In this document: in pieces, positions 8,883-18,705 of the stretch
Position numbering within the stretch: the stretch's first letter is position 1
Layout of the letters: each line of letters begins with the position of its first letter
The notes under the pieces: generated by a model
The model's database searches: none
Seen by the model: only the letters and a program-made list of their open reading frames with translations
What the model was told of the DNA's origin: nothing
Assembly (NCBI RefSeq): GCF_001905905.1
Contig: NZ_LIVT01000001.1
Span: forward strand, 124,001-188,000
Length of the DNA stretch: 64,000 nucleotides
DNA from: Streptomyces sp. CB02366
GTDB taxonomy: Bacteria > Actinomycetota > Actinomycetes > Streptomycetales > Streptomycetaceae
Direction of reading: 5' to 3'
Translations under genes and position numbers: made by a program

Positions 8883-10958
8883 TCAGTCGTTGCCGTTTCC
8901 GCTGCCGGGCGTCGTCTTCTGGATCTGGAGCAGGAACTCCGCGTTGGACTGGGTCTTCTTCATCCGGTCCAGGAGGAGCTCGATCGCCTGCTGCTGGTCG
9001 AGTGCGTGCAGCACCCGGCGCAGCTTCCACACGACCGCCAGCTCGTCGGCGCCCAGCAGGATCTCTTCCTTACGGGTGGAGGACGCGTCGACGTCCACCG
9101 CCGGGAAGATGCGCTTGTCCGAGAGCTTCCGGTCGAGCTTGAGCTCCATGTTGCCGGTGCCCTTGAACTCCTCGAAGATCACCTCGTCCATGCGCGAGCC
9201 GGTCTCGACGAGCGCGGTGGCCAGGATGGTCAGCGAGCCGCCGTCCTCGATGTTGCGCGCGGCGCCGAAGAAGCGCTTCGGGGGGTAGAGCGCGGTCGAG
9301 TCGACACCACCGGAGAGGATGCGGCCGGAGGCCGGCGCCGCGAGGTTGTACGCGCGGCCCAGGCGGGTGATCGAGTCGAGCAGGACGACCACGTCGTGAC
9401 CCAGCTCGACGAGGCGCTTGGCGCGCTCGATGGCCAGCTCGGCGACGGTGGTGTGGTCCTCGGCGGGACGGTCGAAGGTCGAGGAGATGACCTCGCCCTT
9501 CACCGACCGCTGCATGTCGGTGACCTCTTCCGGACGCTCGTCGACCAGGACGACCATCAGGTGGCACTCGGGGCTGTTGACCGTGATCGCGTTGGCGATG
9601 GCCTGGAGGATCATGGTCTTGCCGGTCTTCGGCGGAGCCACGATGAGCCCGCGCTGGCCCTTGCCGATGGGGGCGACCAGGTCGATGATCCGCGTGGTCA
9701 GGATGTTGGAGTCGGTCTCCAGGCGGAGCCGGTCCTGCGGGTAGAGCGGGGTCAGCTTCTGGAACTCGGGGCGGCCCCGGCCCGACTCGGGGGCCATGCC
9801 GTTGACCGAGTCGAGGCGGACCAGCGCGTTGAACTTCTCGCGCCGCTCGCCGTCCTTGGGCTGGCGCACCGCGCCGGTGACGTGGTCGCCCTTGCGCAGG
9901 CCGTTCTTGCGGACCTGGGCGAGCGAGACGTACACGTCGTTCGGACCGGGCAGGTAGCCGGAGGTCCGGATGAACGCGTAGTTGTCGAGGATGTCCAGGA
10001 TGCCCGCGACGGGGATCAGGACGTCGTCGTCGGCCACCTGCACGTCGCCGGCGAAGTCGTCGCGCCCGCGACGGCCGCGGCGGTCGCGGTAGCGGCCACG
10101 ACGGCCGCGACGGCCGCCCGCCTCGTCGTCGAAGTCGTCCTGCGGACCGTGGTCACGGTTCTGCTGCCCCTGCCCCTGCCCCTGGCCCTGGTTCTGACCC
10201 TGACCCTGGCCCTGGCGCTGCGGGCGCTGCCCGCCGCCGCCCTGCTGGCCCTGGTCGTCGCCCTTGCCGCGGCGGTCGCGCTGACGCTCCCGGCGGCCCT
10301 CGCGCTCGCCCCGGTCCCGGCCCTCGCGGTCGCCGCGGTCCCGGCCCTGGCGGTCTCCGCGACGGCCCTCGGCCGTGTCCGCGGCGGCTTCGGCCCTGGC
10401 CTCGCCCTTCGGCTCGGCGCGCTCCTCGGACTTCTGCTCGGTCCGGGGCTCCGCCTCCGTCTTGACCTCGGTCTTCACGTCGGTCTTGGTGTCGGGGCTG
10501 CCCGCCTGGGCCGTCGCGCGGCGGCGACGGCGCTCGCCCGCGGGCTGGTCGTCGCTGGCCGGCTGACCGGGGATGTCGATCTGCTGCTGACCCGCGTCCT
10601 TCTCGGCGGGCGCCTCTTCCCCGGTGCGCGCCTTCGAGGTCGCACGGCGCTTGGGCTTGGACTCCGCCTCGGCGGGGGTCTCGGCGGCCTTGGAGGGGGC
10701 GGCCTTGGGGGCGGCGGATCCGCCACCCGCCTGCGCCTCCTTGATGACCTCGATCAGCTGGCTCTTGCGCATGCGCGCGGTGCCCCTGATGCCGAGGCCG
10801 GACGCGACCTGCTGCAGCTCGGCCAGGACCATGCCGTCGAGGCCGGTGCCGGAGCGGCGGCGCCGTGCGGTGGTGCCAGAGGCAGCACCTTCGGCGGGCG
10901 CGGCGCTGTCGACGTTCTTGTCGGCAGTGACGCCCATCAGATCGGTGGTGTCGCTCAC
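8883..10958 (-). CDS. rho: Transcription termination factor Rho
   Basis: 691-residue hexameric RNA-dependent ATPase. The N-terminal Rho_N segment (about 40-75) is followed by a long actinobacterial insertion (about 75-300) that is charged, rich in RGD/RER runs and has a Q/G tract (GQGQGQNQGQGQGQGQQ). The core then has the RNA-binding domain (YAFIRTSGYLPGPNDVYVS), Walker A in IVAPPKTGKT, Walker B VVLLDSITR and the Q/R loops. The insertion is typical of high-GC actinobacteria and is thought to bind structured RNA. It ends with an intrinsic terminator. Confidence 0.96.
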   Translation of the reverse strand: MSDTTDLMGVTADKNVDSAAPAEGAASGTTARRRRSGTGLDGMVLAELQQVASGLGIRGTARMRKSQLIEVIKEAQAGGGSAAPKAAPSKAAETPAEAESKPKRRATSKARTGEEAPAEKDAGQQQIDIPGQPASDDQPAGERRRRRATAQAGSPDTKTDVKTEVKTEAEPRTEQKSEERAEPKGEARAEAAADTAEGRRGDRQGRDRGDREGRDRGEREGRRERQRDRRGKGDDQGQQGGGGQRPQRQGQGQGQNQGQGQGQGQQNRDHGPQDDFDDEAGGRRGRRGRYRDRRGRRGRDDFAGDVQVADDDVLIPVAGILDILDNYAFIRTSGYLPGPNDVYVSLAQVRKNGLRKGDHVTGAVRQPKDGERREKFNALVRLDSVNGMAPESGRGRPEFQKLTPLYPQDRLRLETDSNILTTRIIDLVAPIGKGQRGLIVAPPKTGKTMILQAIANAITVNSPECHLMVVLVDERPEEVTDMQRSVKGEVISSTFDRPAEDHTTVAELAIERAKRLVELGHDVVVLLDSITRLGRAYNLAAPASGRILSGGVDSTALYPPKRFFGAARNIEDGGSLTILATALVETGSRMDEVIFEEFKGTGNMELKLDRKLSDKRIFPAVDVDASSTRKEEILLGADELAVVWKLRRVLHALDQQQAIELLLDRMKKTQSNAEFLLQIQKTTPGSGNGND

Positions 10959-11291
10959 GAAGGGTCCTTCCCTGGAGCGGACGTCGGCCTTCTGGCTCGG
11001 CGACCGGTTGTGCTGTCCGACTGCGGTCTGTCGATCTTGCTGGATCGCGGACCGTGCCGGGGCGGTGGTCCGCCGGGTACGGCGGAGAGATGAACGTGCG
11101 GGGTCCGGCGCGAGATCCCCCTGCTCGGCCCACTCCTGGACGAGCGAGGGGTGTCGTGCCGGTTCCGGAGCGTGCTCGAAACTGCTCAGGCAGGCTGCTC
11201 AGGCAGTTGGGGAGGCTCCCGGAAGAATGGTGGTCCCGGAGGGGGACACGAAGCAACGCGCCTTGAAGACGTCGGTTGCAGACTTGAGGTT

Positions 11292-11318
11292 AACACTACC
11301 GGCTCCAACAAACATTCC
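11292..11318 (-). promoter_or_regulatory. Candidate sigma-R-like promoter of rho
   Basis: Minus strand GGAAT (11314-11318) and GTT (11292-11294) are spaced by 19 nt, one more than the best consensus, about 335 nt before the rho start. The 389-bp gap 10959-11347 is otherwise a long leader with no gene I can support. Confidence 0.4.
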
Positions 11319-11347
11319 CCCTCTCGCTCACCGGTAATCACATGCGT

Positions 11348-12265
11348 TTACGCGGCCAGCGGCAGCACACTGGCGCCCGTCGCGTCGAGGGCCAGCCGGT
11401 TGGCCGCCCAGCCCTCCCCCGCCAGTCGGGCGACCTTGTCGGCCGCGCCGTCCTCCGTCAGCGCGAGGACCGTGGGCCCCGCGCCGGAGATGACGGCGGG
11501 CACGCCCTCGGCGCGCAGCCGGTGCACCAGCTCCACGCTCTCGGGCATCGCCGGGCCCCGGTACTCCTGGTGGATCCGGTCCTCGGTGGCCGCGAGCAGC
11601 AGCTCGGGGCGGCGGGTCAGGGCCTCGACGAGGAGGGCCGCGCGGCCGGCGTTGAGGGCCGCGTCGACGTGCGGGACGGTGCGCGGGAGCAGGCCGCGCG
11701 CCGTCTCGGTGAGCACCGGGCGCCCGGGGACGAAGACGACGGGGACGACGGACGCGGCGGGGTCCATCCGGATCGCCCGCGCCGCGCCGCCGTCCATCCA
11801 GGCGAGGGTGAATCCGCCGAGCAGGCAGGCCGCGACGTTGTCGGGGTGCCCCTCGATCTCGGTCGCCAGCTCCAGCAGGGCCTCGTCGTCGAGACGGGCG
11901 TCGCCGCCGGTCGTCACGGCGCGGGCGGCGACGATCCCGGCGCAGATGGCGGCCGAGGAGGAGCCGAGGCCCCGGCCGTGCGGGATGCGGTTGGCGCAGA
12001 CGATCTCCAGGCCGCGGGGCTGGCCGCCGAGCAGGTCGAACGCGGTGCGCAGGGAGCGTACGAGCAGGTGGCTCTCGTCACGGGGCAGCGTCTCGCCGCC
12101 CTCGCCCGCGATGTCGATGTGCAGCCCGGAGTCGGCGACCCGGACGACGACGTCGTCGTACAGACCCAGCGAGAGGCCGAGGGCGTCGAAGCCCGGGCCC
12201 AGATTGGCGCTGGTGGCGGGGACGCGCACCCTGACGGCTGCGGCTCGGAACGCGGGACCGGCCAT
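11348..12265 (-). CDS. thrB: Homoserine kinase
   Basis: 305-residue GHMP kinase that phosphorylates homoserine for threonine synthesis. The N-terminal RVRVPATSANLGPGFDALG and the P-loop-like GRGLGSSSAAICAG are both clear, and the late glycine motif AVISGAGPTVLAL is present. The ATG at 12265 has AAGGAG 11 nt upstream; the frame extends upstream without similarity. It follows thrC but is separated from it by 357 bp that contain the thrC terminator, so it probably has its own promoter. Confidence 0.95.
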   Translation of the reverse strand: MAGPAFRAAAVRVRVPATSANLGPGFDALGLSLGLYDDVVVRVADSGLHIDIAGEGGETLPRDESHLLVRSLRTAFDLLGGQPRGLEIVCANRIPHGRGLGSSSAAICAGIVAARAVTTGGDARLDDEALLELATEIEGHPDNVAACLLGGFTLAWMDGGAARAIRMDPAASVVPVVFVPGRPVLTETARGLLPRTVPHVDAALNAGRAALLVEALTRRPELLLAATEDRIHQEYRGPAMPESVELVHRLRAEGVPAVISGAGPTVLALTEDGAADKVARLAGEGWAANRLALDATGASVLPLAA

Positions 12266-12577
12266 CGGTCGGACCACTCCTTGTAAGGCGGCGGGGATGC
12301 AGTGCGGTGGATCTGCGGCGGGGTCGGCTGGGGCGGGGGGCGGTGCACCGTGCGCACCGGGGCGGACGGGGATCCGGTGGCCCGCCCCGTGTTCGCCCAC
12401 GACGGCTGCCGTACCGCAGCGGGCCGTCGGGCGGGTGTCGGGCGGATGGGGTACAGCTTATCGAAGGAAGGTTCTGTCGCGACATAGGGCGCACAGGAGG
12501 CGCACGATGCGTGTCGCCCGCCTCCTATGCGCTCTCCGCCCCGGAAAGAGGGCGGTTGAGCAGGGTTGTCGCGGTTG

Positions 12578-12615
12578 CCCCGGTAGGCCGCGGCGGGCGC
12601 CGCGGCCTACCGGGG
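12578..12615 (-). terminator. Hairpin terminator of thrC
   Basis: Perfect 16-bp inverted repeat (12578-12593 with 12600-12615), 6-nt loop, directly after the thrC stop. The rest of the thrC-thrB gap (12266-12577) shows only a 10-bp palindrome TGTCGCGACA at 12475-12484, a possible operator. Confidence 0.75.
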
Positions 12616-12622
12616 GCCGGGA

Positions 12623-13693
12623 TCAGACGAGCCCGAGCCGTTCGGCCGCGGTGGCCGCGTCGACGGGGACGGTGACCGGCTGCGGGGCGCCCGCGACGGC
12701 CCAGTCGGGGTCCTTGAGGCCGTTGCCGGTGACCGTGCAGACGATGCGCTGGCCGGGGTCGACCCTGCCCTCCTCGGCGGCCTTGAGCAGGCCGGCGACG
12801 GAGGCGGCCGACGCGGGCTCCACGAAGACGCCCTCCTGGGAGGCCAGCAGGCGGTACGCGGACAGGATCTGCCGGTCCGTCACCTCGTCGATGAAGCCGC
12901 CCGACTCGTCGCGCGCGGCGAGCGCGTAGCTCCAGGAGGCCGGGTTCCCGATGCGGATCGCGGTGGCGATGGTGGACGGGTCCTTGACGACCTCGCCGCG
13001 CACGATGGGCGCGGAACCGGACGCCTGGAAGCCCCACATGCGCGGGGAGCGGGTCGAGACGCCGTCGCGGGCGTACTCGGTGTACCCCTTCCAGTACGCG
13101 GTGATGTTGCCCGCGTTGCCCACCGGCAGGACGTGGATGTCGGGAGCATCGCCCAGCGCGTCGACGATCTCGAACGCGGCGGTCTTCTGGCCCTCGATAC
13201 GGACCGGGTTGACCGAATTGACCAGCGCCACCGGGTAGTTGTCCGAGAGCGAGCGCGCCAGGGTGAGGCAGTCGTCGAAGTTGCCGTCGACCTGGAGGAT
13301 CTTGGCGCCGTGCACGAGCGCCTGGCCCATCTTGCCGAGCGCGATCTTGCCCTGGGGGACGAGGACGGCGCAGACCATCCCCGCGCGCACGGCGTACGCG
13401 GCGGCGGAGGCCGAGGTGTTGCCGGTGGAGGCGCAGATGACGGCCTTCGCGCCCTCCTCCTTGGCCCGGGTGATGGCCATGGTCATGCCGCGGTCCTTGA
13501 ACGAACCGGTGGGGTTGGCGCCCTCGACCTTGAGGTGCACCTCGCAGCCCGTGCGCTCGGAGAGGACCTGCGCCGGTACGAGCGGCGTGCCGCCCTCACG
13601 GAGCGTGACGACCGGCGTCGTCGCCGTGACCGGAAGGCGGTCCCGGTACTCCTCGATGATGCCGCGCCACTGGTGGGTGCCCTTGCTGGTCAT
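12623..13693 (-). CDS. thrC: Threonine synthase
   Basis: 356-residue PLP enzyme converting O-phosphohomoserine to threonine. The PLP lysine is K66 in [11 protein letters not shown], the phosphate-binding loop is [15 protein letters not shown], and [13 protein letters not shown] is also conserved. The ATG at 13693 has AAAGGA upstream and lies 8 nt after the hom stop, which indicates coupling with hom. Confidence 0.96.
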   Translation of the reverse strand: MTSKGTHQWRGIIEEYRDRLPVTATTPVVTLREGGTPLVPAQVLSERTGCEVHLKVEGANPTGSFKDRGMTMAITRAKEEGAKAVICASTGNTSASAAAYAVRAGMVCAVLVPQGKIALGKMGQALVHGAKILQVDGNFDDCLTLARSLSDNYPVALVNSVNPVRIEGQKTAAFEIVDALGDAPDIHVLPVGNAGNITAYWKGYTEYARDGVSTRSPRMWGFQASGSAPIVRGEVVKDPSTIATAIRIGNPASWSYALAARDESGGFIDEVTDRQILSAYRLLASQEGVFVEPASAASVAGLLKAAEEGRVDPGQRIVCTVTGNGLKDPDWAVAGAPQPVTVPVDAATAAERLGLV

Positions 13694-13700
13694 GGGTCCT

Positions 13701-14993
13701 TTACTCCCCTTCAACACGCATGATGCTGGCGACACCGCGCACGGTGTCGAGCTTGCGCAGCGCTTCGACGGTCCCGGAGAGGGCGGCGTCGGGCGCGCGG
13801 TGGGTGACGACGACGAGCGATGCCTCGCCGTCCTTTCCCTGCTGGCGCACCGTATCGATGGATACGCCCTGCTCGGCGAAGACCGTCGCGACCTGGGCGA
13901 GTACGCCCGGCTTGTCGGCCACGTCGAGGCTGATGTGGTAGCGCGTGACGACCTCGCCCATGGGGCTGACCGGCAGGCGCGTGTAGGCGGACTCGCCGGG
14001 TCCGGTGGCCCCGCCCAGTTTGTTGCGGCAGACCGCGACGAGGTCGCCCAGGACGGCGGAGGCGGTCGGGGAGCCGCCGGCGCCGGGGCCGTAGAACATG
14101 AGCTGTCCGGCGGCCTCGGCCTCGACGAACACCGCGTTGTACGCCTCGCGGACCGAGGCCAGCGGGTGGCTGAGCGGGATCATCGCGGGGTGCACGCGGG
14201 CGGTGACGGAGGCCCCGTCGGCGGCGCGCTCGCAGATGGCGAGCAGCTTGACGGTGCAGCCCATCCGGCGGGCGGAGGCGATGTCGGCGGCGGTGACCTC
14301 CGTGATGCCCTCGCGGTGCACGTCGCCGATCCTCACGCGGGTGTGGAAGGCGATCCCGGCGAGGATCGCGGCCTTCGCGGCGGCGTCGAAGCCCTCGACG
14401 TCGGCGGTCGGGTCGGCCTCGGCGTACCCGAGGGCGGTGGCCTCGTCGAGCGCCTCGGAGTAGCCGGCGCCGCTGGTGTCCATCTTGTCGAGGATGAAGT
14501 TGGTGGTGCCGTTGACGATGCCGAGCACCCGGTTGACCTTGTCCCCGGCGAGCGACTCGCGCAGCGGCCTCACCAGCGGGATGGCCCCGGCGACGGCGGC
14601 CTCGTAGTAGAGGTCGCGGCCGTACTTCTCGGCGGCGGCGTGCAGGGCGGCGCCGTCCTCGGCGAGCAGCGCCTTGTTGGCGGAGACGACGCTCGCGCCG
14701 TTCTCGAAGGCGGTGGTGATGAGCGTCCGGGCGGGTTCGATGCCGCCGATGACCTCGACGACGACGTCGATGTCGCCGCGCCGCACCAGGGCGGTCGCGT
14801 CGGTGGTGATCAGGCCGGGGTCGATGCCCTCGCGCACCTTCGAGGGCCGGCGGACGGCCACGCCGGCGAGCTCGACGGGCGCGCCGATGCGCGCCGCGAG
14901 GTCGTCGGCGTGCGTCGTCATGATGCGCGCCACCTCTGAGCCGACCACACCACAGCCCAGCAGCGCCACTTTCAGCGGACGCGTACGCATCAT
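13701..14993 (-). CDS. hom: Homoserine dehydrogenase
   Basis: 430-residue enzyme reducing aspartate semialdehyde to homoserine. An N-terminal Rossmann segment ([16 protein letters not shown]), the catalytic centre ([13 protein letters not shown]) and a C-terminal ACT domain ([16 protein letters not shown]), the likely site of threonine feedback, are all visible. I prefer the ATG at 14993, which has GAGG 5 nt before it; another in-frame ATG at 15020 has no ribosome-binding site. It precedes thrC in an operon. Confidence 0.95.
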   Translation of the reverse strand: MMRTRPLKVALLGCGVVGSEVARIMTTHADDLAARIGAPVELAGVAVRRPSKVREGIDPGLITTDATALVRRGDIDVVVEVIGGIEPARTLITTAFENGASVVSANKALLAEDGAALHAAAEKYGRDLYYEAAVAGAIPLVRPLRESLAGDKVNRVLGIVNGTTNFILDKMDTSGAGYSEALDEATALGYAEADPTADVEGFDAAAKAAILAGIAFHTRVRIGDVHREGITEVTAADIASARRMGCTVKLLAICERAADGASVTARVHPAMIPLSHPLASVREAYNAVFVEAEAAGQLMFYGPGAGGSPTASAVLGDLVAVCRNKLGGATGPGESAYTRLPVSPMGEVVTRYHISLDVADKPGVLAQVATVFAEQGVSIDTVRQQGKDGEASLVVVTHRAPDAALSGTVEALRKLDTVRGVASIMRVEGE

Positions 14994-15039
14994 CCGACCT
15001 CGTTTCTCATACATGCTCATCGGGGACCAGTCTCACTCA

Positions 15040-15068
15040 CCGGACGGGGGTTTCTGACCCCCGTCCGG
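15040..15068 (-). terminator. Hairpin between lysA and hom
   Basis: Perfect 11-bp stem (15040-15050 with 15058-15068) and 7-nt loop in the 95-nt gap between lysA and hom. Without a U tract it may only attenuate transcription from lysA into hom. Confidence 0.5.
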
Positions 15069-15088
15069 ATCCTGAGACGACTATTTCA

Positions 15089-16480
15089 TCAGCCGACATC
15101 GAGACGCAGGAGATCCTCCTCCGTCTCGCGTCGGACGATGACGCGCGCCTCTCCGTCGCGGACCGCGACGACGGGCGGACGCAGGGCGTGGTTGTAGTTG
15201 CTCGCCATGGAGCGGCAGTACGCGCCGGTGGCGGGGACGGCGATCAGGTCGCCGGGGGCCAGGTCGGCGGGGAGGAACGCGTCCTTGACCACGATGTCGC
15301 CGCTCTCGCAGTGCTTGCCGACGACCCGGACGAGCATCGGCTCGGCGTCCGAGGTGCGGGAGACGAGGGCGACGCTGTACTCGGCGTCGTACAGCGCGGT
15401 ACGGATGTTGTCCGACATGCCGCCGTCGACGCTGACGTACGTCCGCAGCCCCTCCAGGGGCTTGATCGTGCCCACTTCGTACAGCGTGAAGGCGGTGGGT
15501 CCGACGATGGCGCGGCCGGGCTCGACGGAGATGCGCGGGGTGCGCAGCTTCGCGGCTTCGCACTCGCGGGTGACGATGTCGCTGAGCGCCTTGGCGATCT
15601 CGTGCGGCTCGCGGGGATCGTCGTCGGAGGTGTAGGCGATGCCGAGGCCGCCGCCGAGGTCGATCTCGGGCAGTTCGACGCCGTGCTCGTCGCGGATCTC
15701 GGCGAGGAGCTGCACGACGCGCCGGGCGGAGACCTCGAAGCCGGCCATGTCGAAGATCTGCGAGCCGATGTGCGAGTGGACGCCGATGAGGTCGAGCCCG
15801 TCGAGGGAGAGGGCCCGGCGCACGGCCTCGGCGGCCTGTCCGCCGGCGAGCGCGATGCCGAACTTCTGGTCCTCGTGCGCGGTGGCGATGAACTCGTGGG
15901 TGTGGGCCTCGACGCCGACGGTGACGCGGATCTGCACCCGCTGGCGGATGCCGTGGCGCTGGGCGATGTGGGCGACGCGCACGATCTCCTGGAAGGAGTC
16001 GAGCACGATCCGTCCGACCCCGGCCTCGACGGCCCGCTCGATCTCGGCGACGGTCTTGTTGTTGCCGTGGAAGGCGATGCGCTCGGCGGGCATGCCCGCG
16101 TCGAGGGCGGTGGCCAGTTCGCCTCCGGAGCAGACGTCGAGGTTCAGCCCCTCCTCCTCCAGCCAGCGCACGACGGCGCGGGAGAGGAACGCCTTCCCGG
16201 CGTAGAAGACGTCGGCGTCCGGTCCGAAGGCGTCGGCCCAGGCCCGGCAGCGGGCCCGGAAGTCGCTCTCGTCCAGGAAGTAGGCGGGGGTGCCGAACTC
16301 CTCCGCGAGCCGGGCGACGGTGATCCCGCCGACGGTGAGGGCGCCGTCCGCGTCGCGGACGACGGTACGGGACCAGACCTTCTCGTCGAGCGCGTTGAGG
16401 TCGGCGGCGGGCGCGGAGTAGTGGCCCTCGGGGAGGACGTCGGCGTGGCGGGGGCCTGCGGGGTGTGCGGAGCGGCTCAT
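15089..16480 (-). CDS. lysA: Diaminopimelate decarboxylase
   Basis: 463-residue fold-III PLP enzyme that decarboxylates meso-diaminopimelate to lysine. The PLP lysine is K96 in [20 protein letters not shown], the glycine loop [10 protein letters not shown] and the C-terminal active-site cysteine region (GKHCESGD) are present. It sits upstream of hom-thrC and 32 nt after the ArgS-like gene, in the usual Streptomyces order. Confidence 0.96.
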   Translation of the reverse strand: MSRSAHPAGPRHADVLPEGHYSAPAADLNALDEKVWSRTVVRDADGALTVGGITVARLAEEFGTPAYFLDESDFRARCRAWADAFGPDADVFYAGKAFLSRAVVRWLEEEGLNLDVCSGGELATALDAGMPAERIAFHGNNKTVAEIERAVEAGVGRIVLDSFQEIVRVAHIAQRHGIRQRVQIRVTVGVEAHTHEFIATAHEDQKFGIALAGGQAAEAVRRALSLDGLDLIGVHSHIGSQIFDMAGFEVSARRVVQLLAEIRDEHGVELPEIDLGGGLGIAYTSDDDPREPHEIAKALSDIVTRECEAAKLRTPRISVEPGRAIVGPTAFTLYEVGTIKPLEGLRTYVSVDGGMSDNIRTALYDAEYSVALVSRTSDAEPMLVRVVGKHCESGDIVVKDAFLPADLAPGDLIAVPATGAYCRSMASNYNHALRPPVVAVRDGEARVIVRRETEEDLLRLDVG

Positions 16481-16512
16481 CGTGGTGTTCTCTCGGGTCT
16501 GTTCTGATCTCG

Positions 16513-17724
16513 TCAGAGATGTTCGGGCGCGCGGATGCCGAGCAGGGACAGGCCGCCTGCCAGCACCGTCCCGGCGGCTTCGGCGAGGGCCAGCCGGGCG
16601 CGGTGGGCGGCCGAGGGTTTCTCGTCACCGGCGGGCAGGGGCGGGCAGGAGTCGTGGAAGTCGAAGAAGGCGTGCGCGACGGCTTCCAGCTGCCGGGCGA
16701 CCCGGTCGGGCGCGCGGTGACGGGCCCCGGCGAGCAGGACACCGGGGTGGTCGGCGATGAGGTCGAGGAGGGGCCGGGCGGCGGCGTCGTGCCCGAGGTG
16801 CGCGGCGTGCCCGGCGTGCGTGGCCCTCCGGTCGTGCGCCCCGGACCCCGCGGGCCCGGAGGCGAAGCCGAGGAGGACGGCCCCCCGGGTGAGGGCGCGG
16901 GTCCTGGCGTGGGCGTAACGGACCAGGAAGAGCGGGTTGGCCTCCCCCTGGACGAGGAGTTCGGGGCCGAGGGCGGCGCGATCGTGCCCGGCGGCCCGCA
17001 GCAGCCCCCAGCGGGCGGCGTCGGGCCCGAGCCGCTCCAGCAGCTCCCCCGCGGTGGCCCCGGCGGGGACGGGCCGGATCTCGGTGGCCGGTAGGGGGCG
17101 CGGGGCGTGCGGCCCGCGCACGCTGTGCGGCCGGTCGCCGAGGGGGCCGGCCGGGCCGGGGGCGGGCGGCGCGTCGGCGGTACGGGCCGGGCCCGGGGCG
17201 GGCGGCGCGTCGAGGGCGACGCCGAGGCGGGGCCAGTCCGGGTCGGGCGGCTCCGGGCTGCTGACCCGCACCCGGGCGCCCTGGGCGGTGAGGAGTCGGC
17301 GCACGGCGTCGGCGGTGACGGCGGCGCGCGTCCCCCCCGCGTGGCAGAGGTGCGGGGCCTCGCCCCGGAGCGCGTCCCCGTGCCCGTACGCAGGCCCCTG
17401 TTCCCGTACGGCGGCGAGCACGGCCCGGTCCCCCTCGGCGGGGGCGGCCACGGTGAAGCTCAGGAAGCCGGGGCCGGTGATCTCGACCCGTCCGACGCCG
17501 GGTTCGGCAGCGACGCGGTCCCGCAGGATGCGGGCGACCTCCAGGGCGGGCAGCGCGGCGGGCCCGGCGAGCTGGAGCGCGACGGCGCAGGCGTAGTCGC
17601 CGCTCCCCCCGGGCCGGGTCCGTTCCACCCGCACGTGCGCGGGCACGGGCGCGTGCAGCGCTTCCTCGTCGACCGCGCGGCGCACGGCGCGCAGCACGGT
17701 CCGGGAGAGGTCGGCGGGGGTCAC
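16513..17724 (-). CDS. ArgS-related anticodon-binding protein (NrtL-like)
   Basis: 403 residues. The N terminus (about 1-115) resembles the arginyl-tRNA synthetase N domain that contacts the tRNA D-loop ([11 protein letters not shown]). The C terminus (about 270-403) resembles the DALR anticodon-binding domain ([21 protein letters not shown], and a [24 protein letters not shown] ending as in ArgS). The middle is short, alanine/proline-rich and lacks HIGH and KMSK, so it cannot activate arginine. Similar Streptomyces proteins are annotated NrtL. The GTG at 17724 follows a TACGCT -10 box by 6 nt with no Shine-Dalgarno, so the message is probably leaderless. It may bind tRNA-Arg in some other role (inference). 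Confidence 0.85.
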   Translation of the reverse strand: MTPADLSRTVLRAVRRAVDEEALHAPVPAHVRVERTRPGGSGDYACAVALQLAGPAALPALEVARILRDRVAAEPGVGRVEITGPGFLSFTVAAPAEGDRAVLAAVREQGPAYGHGDALRGEAPHLCHAGGTRAAVTADAVRRLLTAQGARVRVSSPEPPDPDWPRLGVALDAPPAPGPARTADAPPAPGPAGPLGDRPHSVRGPHAPRPLPATEIRPVPAGATAGELLERLGPDAARWGLLRAAGHDRAALGPELLVQGEANPLFLVRYAHARTRALTRGAVLLGFASGPAGSGAHDRRATHAGHAAHLGHDAAARPLLDLIADHPGVLLAGARHRAPDRVARQLEAVAHAFFDFHDSCPPLPAGDEKPSAAHRARLALAEAAGTVLAGGLSLLGIRAPEHL

Positions 17725-17885
17725 GGGTCAAGCGTAGGGGAGAGAGGGGGGCGCTCCGCGACCCGGTTTCGCCATGCGGTCGGCCGGCCCGCGTCCGGCT
17801 CCCGTCGGCCCGGTCCCCCCGCGGCCGTCCACCGGCGGAGCCGCCCCCGCGCGCTCGACCGGAGCACCGGGTCCGCCGCCCCCGC

Positions 17886-18320
17886 TCAGCCGGTGGCGCT
17901 GCCCGCGCGCCCGGCCTCGCGCCGCCCGCCGGGCGAGGGACCTTCCTCGCCGGTCGCCAGCCGGCGCACGATCCGCACCAGCTCGCTGGGCTCGAACGGC
18001 TTCGCCAGGAACGCGTCGACCCCCGCCGCGACGCCCGCGTCGACCTCGTAGGGCGTGCAGCCGCTGACGACGGCGATGGGAAGACAGCTGGTGCGGGGGT
18101 CCGAACGCAGCCGGGTGGCGGTCTGCAGGCCGTCCAGCCGGGGCATCGCGACGTCGAGGGTGATCACGTCGGGGCGGACTCTTCCGACCAGGTCCAGGCA
18201 TTCGACACCATCGGCCGCGGTCACGACCTCGAAGCCCTCCAGCTCGAGGTTGACCCTGATCAGCTGCCGGATGACCTTGTTGTCGTCGACAACAAGCACG
18301 CGGCCGTACGCCCCTGACAC
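17886..18320 (-). CDS. Single-domain response regulator
   Basis: 144-residue CheY-like receiver domain with no output domain. The acid pair D12-D13, phospho-acceptor D56 (VITLDVAMPRLDG), Ser86 and K107 are all present, so it should be phosphorylatable. The GTG at 18320 is preceded by TACTCT and 6 nt, a -10 box placed for a leaderless transcript. Longer in-frame starts add a low-complexity tail. No histidine kinase is adjacent. Confidence 0.88.
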   Translation of the reverse strand: MSGAYGRVLVVDDNKVIRQLIRVNLELEGFEVVTAADGVECLDLVGRVRPDVITLDVAMPRLDGLQTATRLRSDPRTSCLPIAVVSGCTPYEVDAGVAAGVDAFLAKPFEPSELVRIVRRLATGEEGPSPGGRREAGRAGSATG

Positions 18321-18449
18321 CCTTCGAGAGTAGGTCCGCCGAAGGGGCGGCGTCCGGGTTTCGTCCACTTCCGCCCCGGACGGGTCCTCCCCTCCGGCCG
18401 GGCCGCCCGGCGGGGAGGACCCGGCACGCGGGCCCGTGCGGAATACCTG

Positions 18450-18480
18450 TTCACGGACACCCTGTGGGAGCTGGTAGTGT
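18450..18480 (+). promoter_or_regulatory. Candidate promoter of tRNA-Arg
   Basis: A -10 box TAGTGT (18475-18480) lies 31 nt before the tRNA. TTCACG at 18450-18455 is a weak -35 with 19-nt spacing. Confidence 0.4.
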
Positions 18481-18510
18481 TTCACCCGTCGCAGAGCAAC
18501 ACCGCGATAC

Positions 18511-18582
18511 GCCCCCGTAGCTCAGGGGATAGAGCATCGGCCTCCGGAGCCGGGTGCGCAGGTTCGAATCCTGCCGGGGGCA
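18511..18582 (+). tRNA. tRNA-Arg (anticodon CCG)
   Basis: A full cloverleaf can be drawn. The acceptor stem GCCCCCG/CGGGGGC, D-stem GCTC/GAGC, anticodon stem TCGGC/GCCGG with loop CTCCGGA, and T-arm GCAGG-TTCGAAT-CCTGC all pair. The anticodon CCG reads CGG, a common Arg codon in high-GC genomes. CCA is not encoded. Its 3' half is the kind of site used by actinomycete integrative elements, but no second copy of it or integrase is seen here. Confidence 0.96.
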
Positions 18583-18592
18583 CTTCCGGATC

Positions 18593-18632
18593 AAGGCGCT
18601 GACCAGCAGAAATGCAGGTCAGCGCCTTTTTT
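18593..18632 (+). terminator. Terminator of tRNA-Arg
   Basis: Perfect 12-bp stem (18593-18604 with 18617-18628), 12-nt loop, and a run of T residues to 18632. The A tract on the other arm would let it also serve the minus-strand NlpC gene that converges on it. Confidence 0.9.
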
Positions 18633-18705
18633 GTTCATGCCGGTACGGAGCGCGCGGGGCGGACCGCCGGCGGCCGGGCGGGCGCGGTGGGCCGCCGGCC
18701 GCCGT

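Noticed and set aside
18511-18632. tRNA-Arg as the end of an integrated element
   Set aside because: No integrase, excisionase or duplicated tRNA 3' end was found in the window; the site appears empty.
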